63,828 bases of DNA from Actinomadura darangshiensis (lineage in GTDB: Bacteria > Actinomycetota > Actinomycetes > Streptosporangiales > Streptosporangiaceae), in assembly GCF_004349235.1 (NCBI RefSeq), contig NZ_SMKY01000015.1:1-63828 (forward strand), written 5' to 3'. The notes beneath the pieces are model-generated. The model was not told the origin of the DNA. It saw only the letters and a list, made by a program, of their open reading frames with translations, and made no database searches. This document shows, in pieces, positions 31,270-38,917 of this stretch. Both the position numbers and the translations under genes were made by a program. Each line of letters opens with the position of its first letter. The first letter of the stretch is position 1.

Positions 31270-33450
31270 CGACGCCAGGTCGACCAGGATCTCGGAGACG
31301 GTCGCCGGATCCAGTTCGCCGAACAGGGGCGCGGCGGAGTCCTCGGCGTCCGGGGCGTCCCACCACCAGAGGTCGAGATCGGTCACCAGCTGCACGCGGC
31401 GGATCTTGTGCTCGGGGAAGGCGCCAGGCTCGCCCGCGACGAGCCCGGGATCGAGCTCGACGGCGATGTGGAGCTTCTCGCCGACCGCCCGGAAGATGCC
31501 CGGCTCGACCCCGCTGTCCAGCGGATACGCGCGTTCCCACCCCTGCCTCGCCAGGCGGAGCACGGCACCGAACGAGGTCGTGGCGCCTTCGAACCGTGCC
31601 AGCCGCCGGACGCCGCGCGCCTCCTCGTCCAGCGTCGCCACCGGGCGTGCGAGCTGCGGGAACGGCTGCAAGATCTCGTAGTCCCGGAACAGCCGCGACC
31701 AGGCCGCCACGTCGAGGTGCAGGGGGTGCGCGATGCCGATCGGCGCGCCGCCGGGCGGCTCGTACGCCTCGTCATCGGCGGTGGCGAAGGTGCCGTCCTC
31801 GGCGATGCGGAACGGCTCTTCGCCGGCCGTCCAGACGAGCCGCCGCGCCAGGTGCCGGATCAGCGGGTGCGCCACCACGAACGTCCGGAACTCCTCGTCC
31901 GTCCAGCGGCGGCCGGTCACCATCGCCGTCTCCAGCCGGACGATCTGGTCGGCGGCGATGGCCCGGACGTCCTTCTTCATGGCGGCGAAGCGGCGGTGAG
32001 CGTCCGGGGCCAGTTCGGGGTCGTCCTTGGCGCCGGGCTTGGGGAGCGTCTTGCGCTGCCGGCCGTCCTCGCCGGTCACGAAGGGTTTGAGCTGCTCGTC
32101 GAAGCCGACCGTGAACCGGCGCGGGCCGTAGTCGAGCGTGAGCGTCCCGTCCGCGTCCAGGCCGAAATCCGGTACGAGCCGGTCGGCGAGCTGGCCGTCG
32201 GTGAGCCCGCGCCGCCGCGCCGCCTCCAGCAGCGCCAGCCGCGCGTCCTCGCGGGCCCCGCCCGGGAACGAGCGCCGCGTCATCAGGTTGAGCTGGGTGA
32301 GGGCGGCGTCGGTGCCGATCCTGGCCAGGACGTCGTCGACCACGCGCGCGGCCTTGAGGTGCTTGCGCTTCGCGATCCACTGGCGGACCAGCGGCGCCGC
32401 CCGCCGCACCGTCTCGTCGTCGCCGAGCTCGCCCAGCTGGGTCAGCACCCACGCGTGCCCGTTCGGCTCGCCCGCCGACCGCCACGCCTCGAAGATCGCC
32501 CAGGCGAACTCCGGAAGGCCCGTGCACGCGGCGCGCAGCGCCTCACGTTCCCGCAGCGGCGGTTCCTCCGCCAGCATTAGCAACCCGACGAGGTTGCGGA
32601 CGAGGACGTCGTCCAGCTCCCCCGGACGGGGAAGCGCCGCGACGTCCAGCCACCGGGGGATCTTGGGCTCCTTCACCGGCACGGCCGCGACTCCCGCGTC
32701 CAGCAGCCCCGCGACCGCCTCGGCGGCCTGGTCGCCGTGCACACCGGCCGCCTGGACGACGGCGTCGCGGCCGTACTCCTCCGCGATCAAGCGCAGCCCG
32801 GCCGCGGCCTTGTCCCGCGCCGCGCGCCGCCGGCCGACCGCGTCGGGAACGAGGTAGGGGACGGCGTTCGGGCCGTGCCGCAGCAGCCACTGGCGTCCCA
32901 CGTCCCTGGCCGACTTCAGCCGGACGAGCCAGTCCACCATCACGCGCGCGACCTCGACGTCGAGGTAGGGCAGCAGGACCTCGCCGTTGTCGACCGGCCG
33001 CCGCTTCGCAGCCCGCAACGCCAGATCGCGCACCCGCATGCCGTACTGCGCCACGAGCGGCTTCACCTTGAAGTCATCCAGGGCGTAGAGGTTGATGCCC
33101 TGCCACGAGGGCTCGTCGGCACGCTCCAGGAACAGGGGGAGAAGGTCGCCGAACGCCCGCTCCGGACCGATGACCAGCTTGATCGCCTGGTGACCGTAGT
33201 CGATCTCCCCGGACAGGAAGCGGTCGCGCGCCTCGTCCCAGAACGGATCGTCCTCCGAGTACTCCACGAAGATCATGAGCCGGGCCAGCTGGAACCACTG
33301 CTCCTGCTCGTCTTCGGCCCAGGCGAGCGCACCGGGACCGGGTGGCGTGAGGTCCGGGAGGACGACCGGGGCCCTCTCGTCCTTCGCGGCCTCCTTCCAC
33401 GGCGGATCGACCAGCACGTTCGGAACCGAGGCGGGGGCAAGATCATTCAT
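31255..33450 (-). CDS. DUF4132 domain-containing protein
   Basis: A 731-aa soluble protein. The N-terminal two thirds is helical with HEAT-like repeats; the C-terminal third starts with TLTLDYGPRRFTVGFDEQL and contains the DUF4132 pattern (KTLPKPGAKDDPELAPDA, then a long AW-rich domain ending LWWWDAPDAEDSA). Relatives such as MolR of E. coli have no firm biochemical role. It overlaps the GlxA gene tail-to-tail by 15 bp and is not obviously part of an operon. Function unknown. Confidence 0.85.
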   Translation of the reverse strand: MNDLAPASVPNVLVDPPWKEAAKDERAPVVLPDLTPPGPGALAWAEDEQEQWFQLARLMIFVEYSEDDPFWDEARDRFLSGEIDYGHQAIKLVIGPERAFGDLLPLFLERADEPSWQGINLYALDDFKVKPLVAQYGMRVRDLALRAAKRRPVDNGEVLLPYLDVEVARVMVDWLVRLKSARDVGRQWLLRHGPNAVPYLVPDAVGRRRAARDKAAAGLRLIAEEYGRDAVVQAAGVHGDQAAEAVAGLLDAGVAAVPVKEPKIPRWLDVAALPRPGELDDVLVRNLVGLLMLAEEPPLREREALRAACTGLPEFAWAIFEAWRSAGEPNGHAWVLTQLGELGDDETVRRAAPLVRQWIAKRKHLKAARVVDDVLARIGTDAALTQLNLMTRRSFPGGAREDARLALLEAARRRGLTDGQLADRLVPDFGLDADGTLTLDYGPRRFTVGFDEQLKPFVTGEDGRQRKTLPKPGAKDDPELAPDAHRRFAAMKKDVRAIAADQIVRLETAMVTGRRWTDEEFRTFVVAHPLIRHLARRLVWTAGEEPFRIAEDGTFATADDEAYEPPGGAPIGIAHPLHLDVAAWSRLFRDYEILQPFPQLARPVATLDEEARGVRRLARFEGATTSFGAVLRLARQGWERAYPLDSGVEPGIFRAVGEKLHIAVELDPGLVAGEPGAFPEHKIRRVQLVTDLDLWWWDAPDAEDSAAPLFGELDPATVSEILVDLASLRTD

Positions 33451-33487
33451 GCGGGCCCACTGTAGACGCCGCTGCCGACAGTCGCGG

Positions 33488-34243
33488 TCATGCAGGGCGC
33501 CGCGGCTCCAGCGGGAGGACGAGGCCCTCGTCCGCCGCCCACACGTCGCCGCCGAACGCCGTCCGGGCCGCCGCGATCGCCGCCGTCCTGTCATTGCCCG
33601 GCCAGAAATGGGTCAGCAGGAGGCTGCGTGCATTGGCGCGCCGGGCCCATTCACCGGCTTCGGTGGAGGTCATCAGGTTGCGGGTGGTGTGCTCGGTCTC
33701 GCCCGGACGGTCGGTGGCCTCGACGATGAACAGGTCCGCGTCCCGGCCGAGGTCGGCGAGCACGGGACTCGGGCCGGTGTCTCCGGAATAGGCGAGGACG
33801 GTCCCGTCCGCCTCCAGGCGGATGCCGGACGTGGGGACGTAATGGGGGACCTCGACCCCGGTCAGGGAGAAAGGTCCCACGTTGTAGGCGCCTGGCAGCG
33901 GGTGCGGGTCGAACACGGCGCGGAGATCGACGTCGGGTTCCAGTCCGCCGAGGCGGTCGAGAACACCGGGCGGGCAGTACAACGGCACCCGCGGTGTACG
34001 GGACGGCCCGTAGTACCGCATGCGGAACAGCCCGTGCAGGTCGATGCAGTGGTCGGGATGCTCGTGGCTGATGACGATCGCGTCCGGTGTGGCGTCCGCC
34101 CAAAGATCGAGCAAGCGCGGCAACGTGCCATAGCCCAGGTCGAGGACCAGGCGATAACCGTCCCAGTCCACGGCAAAACCACTGCACGCTCGTCCCGGCT
34201 CAGGAAAGGCGCCGCAACCACCCAGCACGGTGACTTGTCGCAT
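33488..34243 (-). CDS. MBL-fold metallo-hydrolase (RNase Z/ElaC-like arrangement)
   Basis: A 251-aa metallo-beta-lactamase-fold hydrolase. The metal motif SHEHPDHCIDLHGL (HxHxDH, near residue 59) and further ligands in YSGDTGPS and LLLTHFWPG are all visible. The similarity is to the ElaC/phosphodiesterase-like branch rather than to antibiotic hydrolases. It starts one base after the TetR stop (TGA-G-ATG), so the two are co-translated, and it probably belongs to the membrane protein-TetR-MBL operon starting at 35283. Confidence 0.9.
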   Translation of the reverse strand: MRQVTVLGGCGAFPEPGRACSGFAVDWDGYRLVLDLGYGTLPRLLDLWADATPDAIVISHEHPDHCIDLHGLFRMRYYGPSRTPRVPLYCPPGVLDRLGGLEPDVDLRAVFDPHPLPGAYNVGPFSLTGVEVPHYVPTSGIRLEADGTVLAYSGDTGPSPVLADLGRDADLFIVEATDRPGETEHTTRNLMTSTEAGEWARRANARSLLLTHFWPGNDRTAAIAAARTAFGGDVWAADEGLVLPLEPRRPA

Positions 34244-34244
34244 C

Positions 34245-34868
34245 TCAACTGACCTCTCGGCGCGGCCGGGCGATGGCGGCTGTGAGGAGGTCGGCGAGGG
34301 CGTCGGCGTAGTGGTGGGCGTCGGTTTCGGGGTGCTCGTGGAGGTAGGTGAGCATGGTGTCGATGGCGCCCTGATAGGTGACCGCCATGACCCGGGTGTC
34401 GAAGTCGCGGAGCGTCCCCTCGTCCTGGCCGCGACGGAACAGCGCCTCCTGCCCTTGGTAGGTCTCTTCGTACTCAGCGAGGCCGAGCCGCAGGGTGCCG
34501 TCGGCCTCACGCAGGTTGATGCTGATCTGCCGGAGCGCCTCCAGTTCGGCCTGATGGGTGACGCTCAGCCGGGCGGCGCTGTGGATCGCGGCGCGGATGA
34601 TGTCGGGGACCGGATCGTCCAGGACGAGAGCGTCGGCGATGGTCTGGCGCAGGGTCACCAGGGTGGTCCTGGCGACCGTCTCCATCAGGCGGTCCTTGTC
34701 GGTGAAGTAGTGCGAGACCAGGCCCTTGGAGACCTCGGCCCGCTCGGCGATCCGGGCCAGGGAGGCGCCCTCGTAGCCGAGTTCGGCGACCACCGCGACG
34801 GTGGCGTTGATGATCTGTCTTCGGCGGACGTCCTCGCTGAGGCGCCGGCGCGGGCGGGGTGCGGTCAC
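34245..34868 (-). CDS. TetR-family transcriptional regulator
   Basis: A 207-aa TetR protein: HTH with IINATVAVVAELGYEGASLA and AERAEVSKGLVSHYFTDKD, then a C-terminal domain of the BetI-like kind (LEALRQISINLREADGTL). The GTG at 34868 follows AGGAATGAGG and is preferred to an upstream ATG in the preceding gene. It is the middle gene of a three-gene operon whose promoter contains two TTGACC-type palindromes, so autoregulation is likely. Confidence 0.88.
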   Translation of the reverse strand: MTAPRPRRRLSEDVRRRQIINATVAVVAELGYEGASLARIAERAEVSKGLVSHYFTDKDRLMETVARTTLVTLRQTIADALVLDDPVPDIIRAAIHSAARLSVTHQAELEALRQISINLREADGTLRLGLAEYEETYQGQEALFRRGQDEGTLRDFDTRVMAVTYQGAIDTMLTYLHEHPETDAHHYADALADLLTAAIARPRREVS

Positions 34869-34878
34869 ACCCTCATTC

Positions 34879-35283
34879 CTAGCGGGTCTGCGGGCGGCGT
34901 GCCGACTGACGCACAAGGACGAGCAGCGCCGCCATCAGGATGGCGATGCCCACCATCTCCACCCGCATCCACCCTGGGAAGACGCCCGGCAAGGCGGCCT
35001 CCACCAGGTTCACGACGAGCAGCACGGCGGCGATGATCGCGAGCGCCCGGACGGCCCCCGCGCTCCCCGCCCTGGCGGACCGGAGCCGCAGCAGCAGGAC
35101 GACCGCGAGCACCGTGACGATCACCGCGTGCCCCCACGCCTCGTCGGTCGCCTGCCCTGGAGCGGTGGACGCCATGATCGCCAGCGCCGCGACCGTCCCG
35201 ACCATCCCGACGACGTAGACGGAGACCAGCACACTGACGGCCCCGAGCGGGTGAGCGGTCCGCACCTCACTTTTATTGACCAT
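34879..35283 (-). CDS. small four-helix membrane protein
   Basis: A 134-aa integral membrane protein with about four hydrophobic helices (around residues 10-38, 50-66, 77-96 and 104-124) and a basic C terminus (RQSARRPQTR). It resembles uncharacterised actinobacterial inner-membrane proteins (DUF6069 type is a guess). The ATG is only 8 bp from the -10 (35291-35296), so translation is leaderless or nearly so. First gene of the operon with TetR and MBL; perhaps the effector protein controlled by TetR. Confidence 0.75.
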   Translation of the reverse strand: MVNKSEVRTAHPLGAVSVLVSVYVVGMVGTVAALAIMASTAPGQATDEAWGHAVIVTVLAVVLLLRLRSARAGSAGAVRALAIIAAVLLVVNLVEAALPGVFPGWMRVEMVGIAILMAALLVLVRQSARRPQTR

Positions 35284-35318
35284 GTGGCCAATATTATTGA
35301 CCAACTGGTCAATGTCAA
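35276..35318 (-). promoter_or_regulatory. promoter with operator filling the -35/-10 spacer, plus second operator
   Basis: Minus-strand -35 TTGACA (35313-35318) and -10 TAATAT (35291-35296) are 16 bp apart. The 16-bp spacer is exactly the palindrome TTGACCAACTGGTCAA (35297-35312, plus-strand sequence). A second copy, TTGACCATGTGGCCAA (35276-35291), begins 21 bp away, two helical turns, and covers the start codon. A TetR dimer pair bound here would block RNA polymerase completely. Confidence 0.8.
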
Positions 35319-35336
35319 GCCTGCCGACCGGGCGTA

Positions 35337-35374
35337 GAGAGGCCCCCGAAGGTCGTCCACCTCGGGGGCCTCTC
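35337..35374 (-). terminator. hairpin downstream of the HATPase gene
   Basis: GAGAGGCCCCCGA (35337-35349) and TCGGGGGCCTCTC (35362-35374) form a perfect 13-bp stem with a 12-nt loop. It lies between the minus-strand HATPase gene (ending 35488) and the next promoter, so it insulates them. I see nothing else in 35375-35487. Confidence 0.75.
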
Positions 35375-35487
35375 GGCTTCACGACCTACGCCCAAAGGGC
35401 TCGAGCCATGAACCACCTGCCTCTCGGTATCGCCAGGTCTCGGATCCCGGTCGCGCCGGGGCGGCGGCCCTCCACGCGGCCGGGGAG

Positions 35488-35958
35488 TCAAAGGACGGCG
35501 TAGACGACCTTTCCGCCGTTCCCTTGCCGCACCCCGGAGTGGACGGCCAGTGCCCCGACGATCCAGAGCCCCCGTCCGCCGAGGTCCGTGGGTGCGGCCG
35601 GCTTCCGCTGCGGCATCTCGTCGGACCCGTCCCAGACCTCGACCGTGATGTGGCCGGAAACGTCCTCGGCGAGGGACACCCGGATCTCGCCATGGGACGC
35701 GGCCGTCACGGAATTCGTGACCAACTCGGAAACGACAAGGCAGACATCGTCGACCTTTTCCCCGGTGAATCCCCAGGCGAGCGCCGTCCGCATTGCGGCT
35801 TTTCGGGCGATACCGACCGAGGCTTTGGTTGCCAGGTAAGTACAAGAAAAATTACGTGCGTGGGTGGGCGAAAGTCCGCTTTGACCCGTCGAATATGAGA
35901 GGGGTCGGCCGGACGGCCCGACCGTTCCAATCCCGCTGTGTTCTGGGGACGCGCTCAT
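35488..35958 (-). CDS. ATP-binding protein, anti-sigma-factor-type HATPase_c_2
   Basis: A 156-aa GHKL ATPase. N-box VVSELVTNSVTAASHG (about residues 76-91), G1 box VEVWDGSDEMP (about 107-117) and G2-like GGRGLWIVGALA. The N-terminal ~35 residues are extra and low in structure. It is the divergent partner of XRE-DUF397-DUF397 in the second WhiJ/AbaA-like locus and corresponds to the gene at 9778-10173. A shorter start near residue 36 (THARNF) would fit the family better, but no clear site supports it. Confidence 0.85.
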   Translation of the reverse strand: MSASPEHSGIGTVGPSGRPLSYSTGQSGLSPTHARNFSCTYLATKASVGIARKAAMRTALAWGFTGEKVDDVCLVVSELVTNSVTAASHGEIRVSLAEDVSGHITVEVWDGSDEMPQRKPAAPTDLGGRGLWIVGALAVHSGVRQGNGGKVVYAVL

Positions 35959-36033
35959 AAGTTCGCTTTCGTTGTTTCTCGGCTTCTGGCTCCCATGGTC
36001 GACCCTTATGACTTACGCTGACTAGACGAATGC

Positions 36034-36055
36034 TTGGTACTTCGCGATATACCAA
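36034..36055. promoter_or_regulatory. 22-bp palindrome upstream of the XRE regulator
   Basis: TTGGTA-ct-TCGCGA-ta-TACCAA: outer and central blocks are perfectly symmetrical (18 of 22 positions). It ends 15 bp before the XRE start and is a natural autoregulatory operator. Confidence 0.65.
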
Positions 36056-36070
36056 CCGTGGAGGATCAGA

Positions 36071-36895
36071 ATGCCCCCGTCTGTCCCCATAGATCCCCGC
36101 CGGAGCATGCGCGCCCAGCTGGCTTACGCGCTGCGCCTGATGCGTGAGGCAAGGAGCATGAGCCAGAACGACCTGGCGAAGGAGCTCTACATCACCCGCG
36201 AGACCATCGCGGCCTACGAAAGCCAGCGGAACCGTCCGGACGAGGACTTCTCCAGGAAGCTGGACGCGTTCTTCACAACCGGCGAAATGTTTCAGGGCCT
36301 CTGGTACCACGCCCAACGCGAACACATCAACGAGTGGTTCGAGGCGTACGTCGCCCACGAGAACGAAGCGACCGAGATCCGCACCTTCCAGCCCCTCTAC
36401 ATCCCCGGTCTACTCCAGACCGAGAGTTACATGCGAGCGACCGCCTACAAAGGGCAGGCGGATGAAGAGCTGATCGCTAAGCGCTTGGTACGCCGGGACG
36501 TCCTTAGTCGGGACGCGAGCCGCCCACACTTGTTCGTGGTGCTCGATCACGCTGCAATTCTCCGTCGGTGGCATGACGAAAGCATCATGCGGGAGCAACT
36601 CGGGCATCTACTTGACGTCGGGGAACTGTCTCAAGTACACATCCAGGCCGTACAGATCGCTGATGGGTGGCACCCCGGCCTCGATGGAGCGATGGTCGTC
36701 CTTACCAAGTCGGACCGAAGCCGCATCGGGTATGTCGAAGCCCAATTCGGTGGGAGACTGATCGAAGATCCGGCAGAGGTCACTCGGCTGGGGCTTCGGT
36801 TCGACGAGATCAGATGCCACGCGCTGTCCGAAGAGGCCACCAGGCATCTGATCCGGAAGACGATGGAGATGATGCAGGATGATCTACTGGCGTAA
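36071..36895 (+). CDS. XRE-family regulator with DUF5753 (WhiJ/AbaA-like, Scr1-type)
   Basis: A 274-aa protein: HTH in residues about 15-70 (LMREARSMSQNDLAKELYIT, then TIAAYESQRNRP) followed by a DUF5753 domain with FQPLYIPGLLQTESYMRATA. It is more distant from the XRE at 8812-9618 than from typical family members, so the two loci are not a recent duplication. GGAGG lies 7 bp before the ATG. Its last 17 bases overlap the first DUF397 gene. Expected role: developmental or antibiotic-control switch with the DUF397 and HATPase partners. Confidence 0.92.
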   Translation: MPPSVPIDPRRSMRAQLAYALRLMREARSMSQNDLAKELYITRETIAAYESQRNRPDEDFSRKLDAFFTTGEMFQGLWYHAQREHINEWFEAYVAHENEATEIRTFQPLYIPGLLQTESYMRATAYKGQADEELIAKRLVRRDVLSRDASRPHLFVVLDHAAILRRWHDESIMREQLGHLLDVGELSQVHIQAVQIADGWHPGLDGAMVVLTKSDRSRIGYVEAQFGGRLIEDPAEVTRLGLRFDEIRCHALSEEATRHLIRKTMEMMQDDLLA

Positions 36896-37067
36896 GAGCA
36901 GTCATAGCCAAGGTGGCGGCCAGGGCGAGTGCGTCGAAGTCTCGACCAACACTGCGAATCTTCTCGTTCGTGACTCCAGGGATCCGGAGGGGCCGCGGCT
37001 GGCGCTTGAGGCCGGTGCGCTGGCGACTCTGGTCAGCAAGATCAAGTCCGGCGACCTCGACCTGTAG
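36879..37067 (+). CDS. DUF397 domain-containing protein (tandem copy 1)
   Basis: A 62-aa DUF397 protein: IYWRKSSHSQ, GECVEVSTNT, LLVRDSRDPEGPRL and a C-terminal LVSKIKSGDLDL. It overlaps the XRE gene by 17 bp and is therefore co-translated. Its nearest relative in the window is the next gene, with which it shares most residues. Confidence 0.9.
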   Translation: MIYWRKSSHSQGGGQGECVEVSTNTANLLVRDSRDPEGPRLALEAGALATLVSKIKSGDLDL

Positions 37068-37091
37068 TGCTTCGCGTGGAGGTGATGCAAG

Positions 37092-37277
37092 GTGATCCAC
37101 TGGCGGAAGAGCAGCTACAGCCAAGCGAGTGGGGGCGAGTGCGTCGAGGTGTCGACCAACACTGCGGCTCTCCTCGTTCGTGACTCCAAGGACCCCAAGG
37201 GGCCGTGGTTGGTGCTTGAGCCCGGTGCGTTGGCGGCTCTCGTCGGTCAGATCAAGTCCGGAGTCCTCGACCTTTGA
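37092..37277 (+). CDS. DUF397 domain-containing protein (tandem copy 2)
   Basis: A 61-aa DUF397 protein starting with GTG (IHWRKSSYSQ, GECVEVSTNT, LLVRDSKDPKGPWL, IKSGVLDL). It lies 24 bp after copy 1 with GGAGG upstream. The two copies share GECVEVSTNTA.LLVRDS and the IKSG.LDL tail, so they arose by tandem duplication, with divergence at the charged positions between. Confidence 0.9.
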   Translation: MIHWRKSSYSQASGGECVEVSTNTAALLVRDSKDPKGPWLVLEPGALAALVGQIKSGVLDL

Positions 37278-37291
37278 ACCCGCTCGGGGTG

Positions 37292-37798
37292 TCAGGGGGT
37301 GAGGGTCTTGGAGAAGACGATGGCGTGGCGTTCGTAGCCCATCCGCTCCTCGTAGAACGGGACGGAGACGGGGCTGGCGGCGAAGGTCTCGAGGGTGAGC
37401 AGCTCGGCGCCGCGGTCGAGGCCCCACTGCTCCACCGCCTTCATCAGTGCGGTGCCCGCGCCGCCGCGCCAGTGCCGGCGCTGTAGCGCGAGCGCGTTCA
37501 CGTAGACACGGGGCAGGCAGGCGTCCAAGGTGACCTGGCGGTCGGCTTCCTCATGCGGTGGCATGAAGGTCGCGTGGACGAAGCCGACCGCTTCGCCGTC
37601 GTGGTCGCATACGCGGACGAACGAGTCCTCTCCGCCACCTAGCAGCTTCGTCTCCATCCACGCTGGGAGGCCATCGCCGCGCGGTGCCTGGAAGGCGTCG
37701 GGTGCGATGGCCCGGTAGTAGTCCGCGAAGTCCAGCCAGGTCTTCGCGGCTCCGGCGCCGTCCCCGGGACGCGCCGGACGAATCGCGTAGGTGCTCAC
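37292..37798 (-). CDS. GNAT-family N-acetyltransferase
   Basis: A 168-aa GNAT protein. It has the N-terminal IRPARPGDG, the beta4 region VYVNALALQRRHWRGGAGTA with the acetyl-CoA pyrophosphate loop (RRHWRGGAG, near residue 110), and a C-terminal SVPFYEERMGYERH, a very typical GNAT end. The GTG at 37798 is used; no strong ribosome site is visible. Substrate unknown. It converges on the second DUF397 gene. Confidence 0.88.
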   Translation of the reverse strand: MSTYAIRPARPGDGAGAAKTWLDFADYYRAIAPDAFQAPRGDGLPAWMETKLLGGGEDSFVRVCDHDGEAVGFVHATFMPPHEEADRQVTLDACLPRVYVNALALQRRHWRGGAGTALMKAVEQWGLDRGAELLTLETFAASPVSVPFYEERMGYERHAIVFSKTLTP

Positions 37799-37809
37799 AT
37801 CTGATGGTC

Positions 37810-38259
37810 TCACCGCGGCCCAGGACCGCCGGGGTGGAAGGGGCGGCCTTCTTTCCCGCCGGAGACGGACCAGACTTCGGTGATCAGGCCGTCTTCGAGG
37901 CGGAGCATGTCGATGCCGCTGATGTGCCGTTGGCGTCCGGTCTCGTCGGTCAGGTGCGCCAAGTAGGGGCGGGCGACCTTGCCGGTGGCGCGGCCGCCGG
38001 TGAGGTGGAGTTCGGTGACGGGTTCGCCGTCGGGGGCGAAGGTCAGCCCGTGGCGGGCCTGGCGGAAGCGGGTGATCATCTCGGCCAGCTGGGGGCGCTC
38101 CCTGATGTGGTCGAAGGCGTCGGTGCCCGGGGTGGGCTGGGCGTAGCGGAGCCGGAACCGCGGCGCCATGATCTGGTCGACCAGGGCCACCTCGCCGTTC
38201 CACATCCGCGACCACAGCTCGAAGGTCTGGGTGCCGATCGCCTGGGTCTCTGCGGACAT
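37810..38259 (-). CDS. SnoaL-like/NTF2-fold protein
   Basis: A 149-aa alpha+beta-barrel protein of the SnoaL/NTF2-like group (WSRMWNGEVALVDQIMAPRF, RRHISGIDMLRLEDGLITEV and SVSGG at the end of the sheet). Members include polyketide cyclases, isomerases and stress proteins. The ATG at 38259 follows GGAACAC; an ATG at 38280 would lie inside the PadR operator. It is divergent from PadR and almost certainly under its control. Confidence 0.85.
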   Translation of the reverse strand: MSAETQAIGTQTFELWSRMWNGEVALVDQIMAPRFRLRYAQPTPGTDAFDHIRERPQLAEMITRFRQARHGLTFAPDGEPVTELHLTGGRATGKVARPYLAHLTDETGRQRHISGIDMLRLEDGLITEVWSVSGGKEGRPFHPGGPGPR

Positions 38260-38272
38260 CGCGTGTTCCAAT

Positions 38273-38324
38273 CGTCTCATTGATACGGTTTCGTTGGAAG
38301 GACGGTAACCGTCTCATTGAGACG
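38273..38324. promoter_or_regulatory. two PadR operator copies between SnoaL-like and PadR genes
   Basis: CGTCTCATTGATACG (38273-38287) and CGTCTCATTGAGACG (38310-38324); the second is a perfect 7-1-7 palindrome and the first differs at one base. They start 37 bp apart, one near each divergent gene start. Confidence 0.75.
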
Positions 38325-38332
38325 ATGTCAAT

Positions 38333-38887
38333 GTGAGGGTGTGGAGTGTGCCGGAGTTGACGCTGCCGGGGTACGTGGTGCTCGGGTTGATCGCGCGGCA
38401 CGGCGCGATGACGCCGTACGAGCTGAAGGCCAAGGTGGAGGAGTCGGTCGAGAACTTCTGGCCGATCCCGCACGCGCAGCTGTACCGGATCCCGGCGCGG
38501 CTGGCCGAGCTGGGGCTGTTGCGCGAGGAGGCGGAGCAGACCGGCCGGCGACGCCGTGTCTTTCACCTCACCGACGGCGGGAGCGCGGCGTTGCGGGAGT
38601 GGCTGACCGACCCTGACACCCCCCAGCCGGAGACCCGCGACCCCGGGCAACTCAAGCTCTTCTTCGCCGACCTTGGTGAACCCGGCGATGTGGTCGCGCT
38701 TGCGCGTCGGCAGGCGGCTCAGCACCGGCATTGGCTCGATCTCTATCGCGAGCGGCGGGCCGGGCTAGACCTCGCTGACGTCTCGCGCGCCCGCATCCTC
38801 AAGCTCGGCATCCTGCACGAACAGGCTTACGTGGACTTCTGGGAGGCCCTTGCCGCCGATCCGCATCGCCTCGACCCGGACGCTTGA
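38333..38887 (+). CDS. PadR-family transcriptional regulator
   Basis: A 184-aa PadR winged helix (LTLPGYVVLGLIARHGAMTP, then SVENFWPIPHAQLYRIPARL and the wing RRRRVFHLTDGG) with a C-terminal dimerisation domain of the Vir_act_alpha_C type (LGEPGDVVALARRQAAQHRH). The start is uncertain among GTG 38333, 38342 and 38348, as all lie within one short stretch; 38333 is given. It probably represses the divergent SnoaL-like gene and itself. Confidence 0.88.
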   Translation: MRVWSVPELTLPGYVVLGLIARHGAMTPYELKAKVEESVENFWPIPHAQLYRIPARLAELGLLREEAEQTGRRRRVFHLTDGGSAALREWLTDPDTPQPETRDPGQLKLFFADLGEPGDVVALARRQAAQHRHWLDLYRERRAGLDLADVSRARILKLGILHEQAYVDFWEALAADPHRLDPDA

Positions 38888-38917
38888 ACGTGTTCAAAAG
38901 TGCATTAGGCTCGGGTG

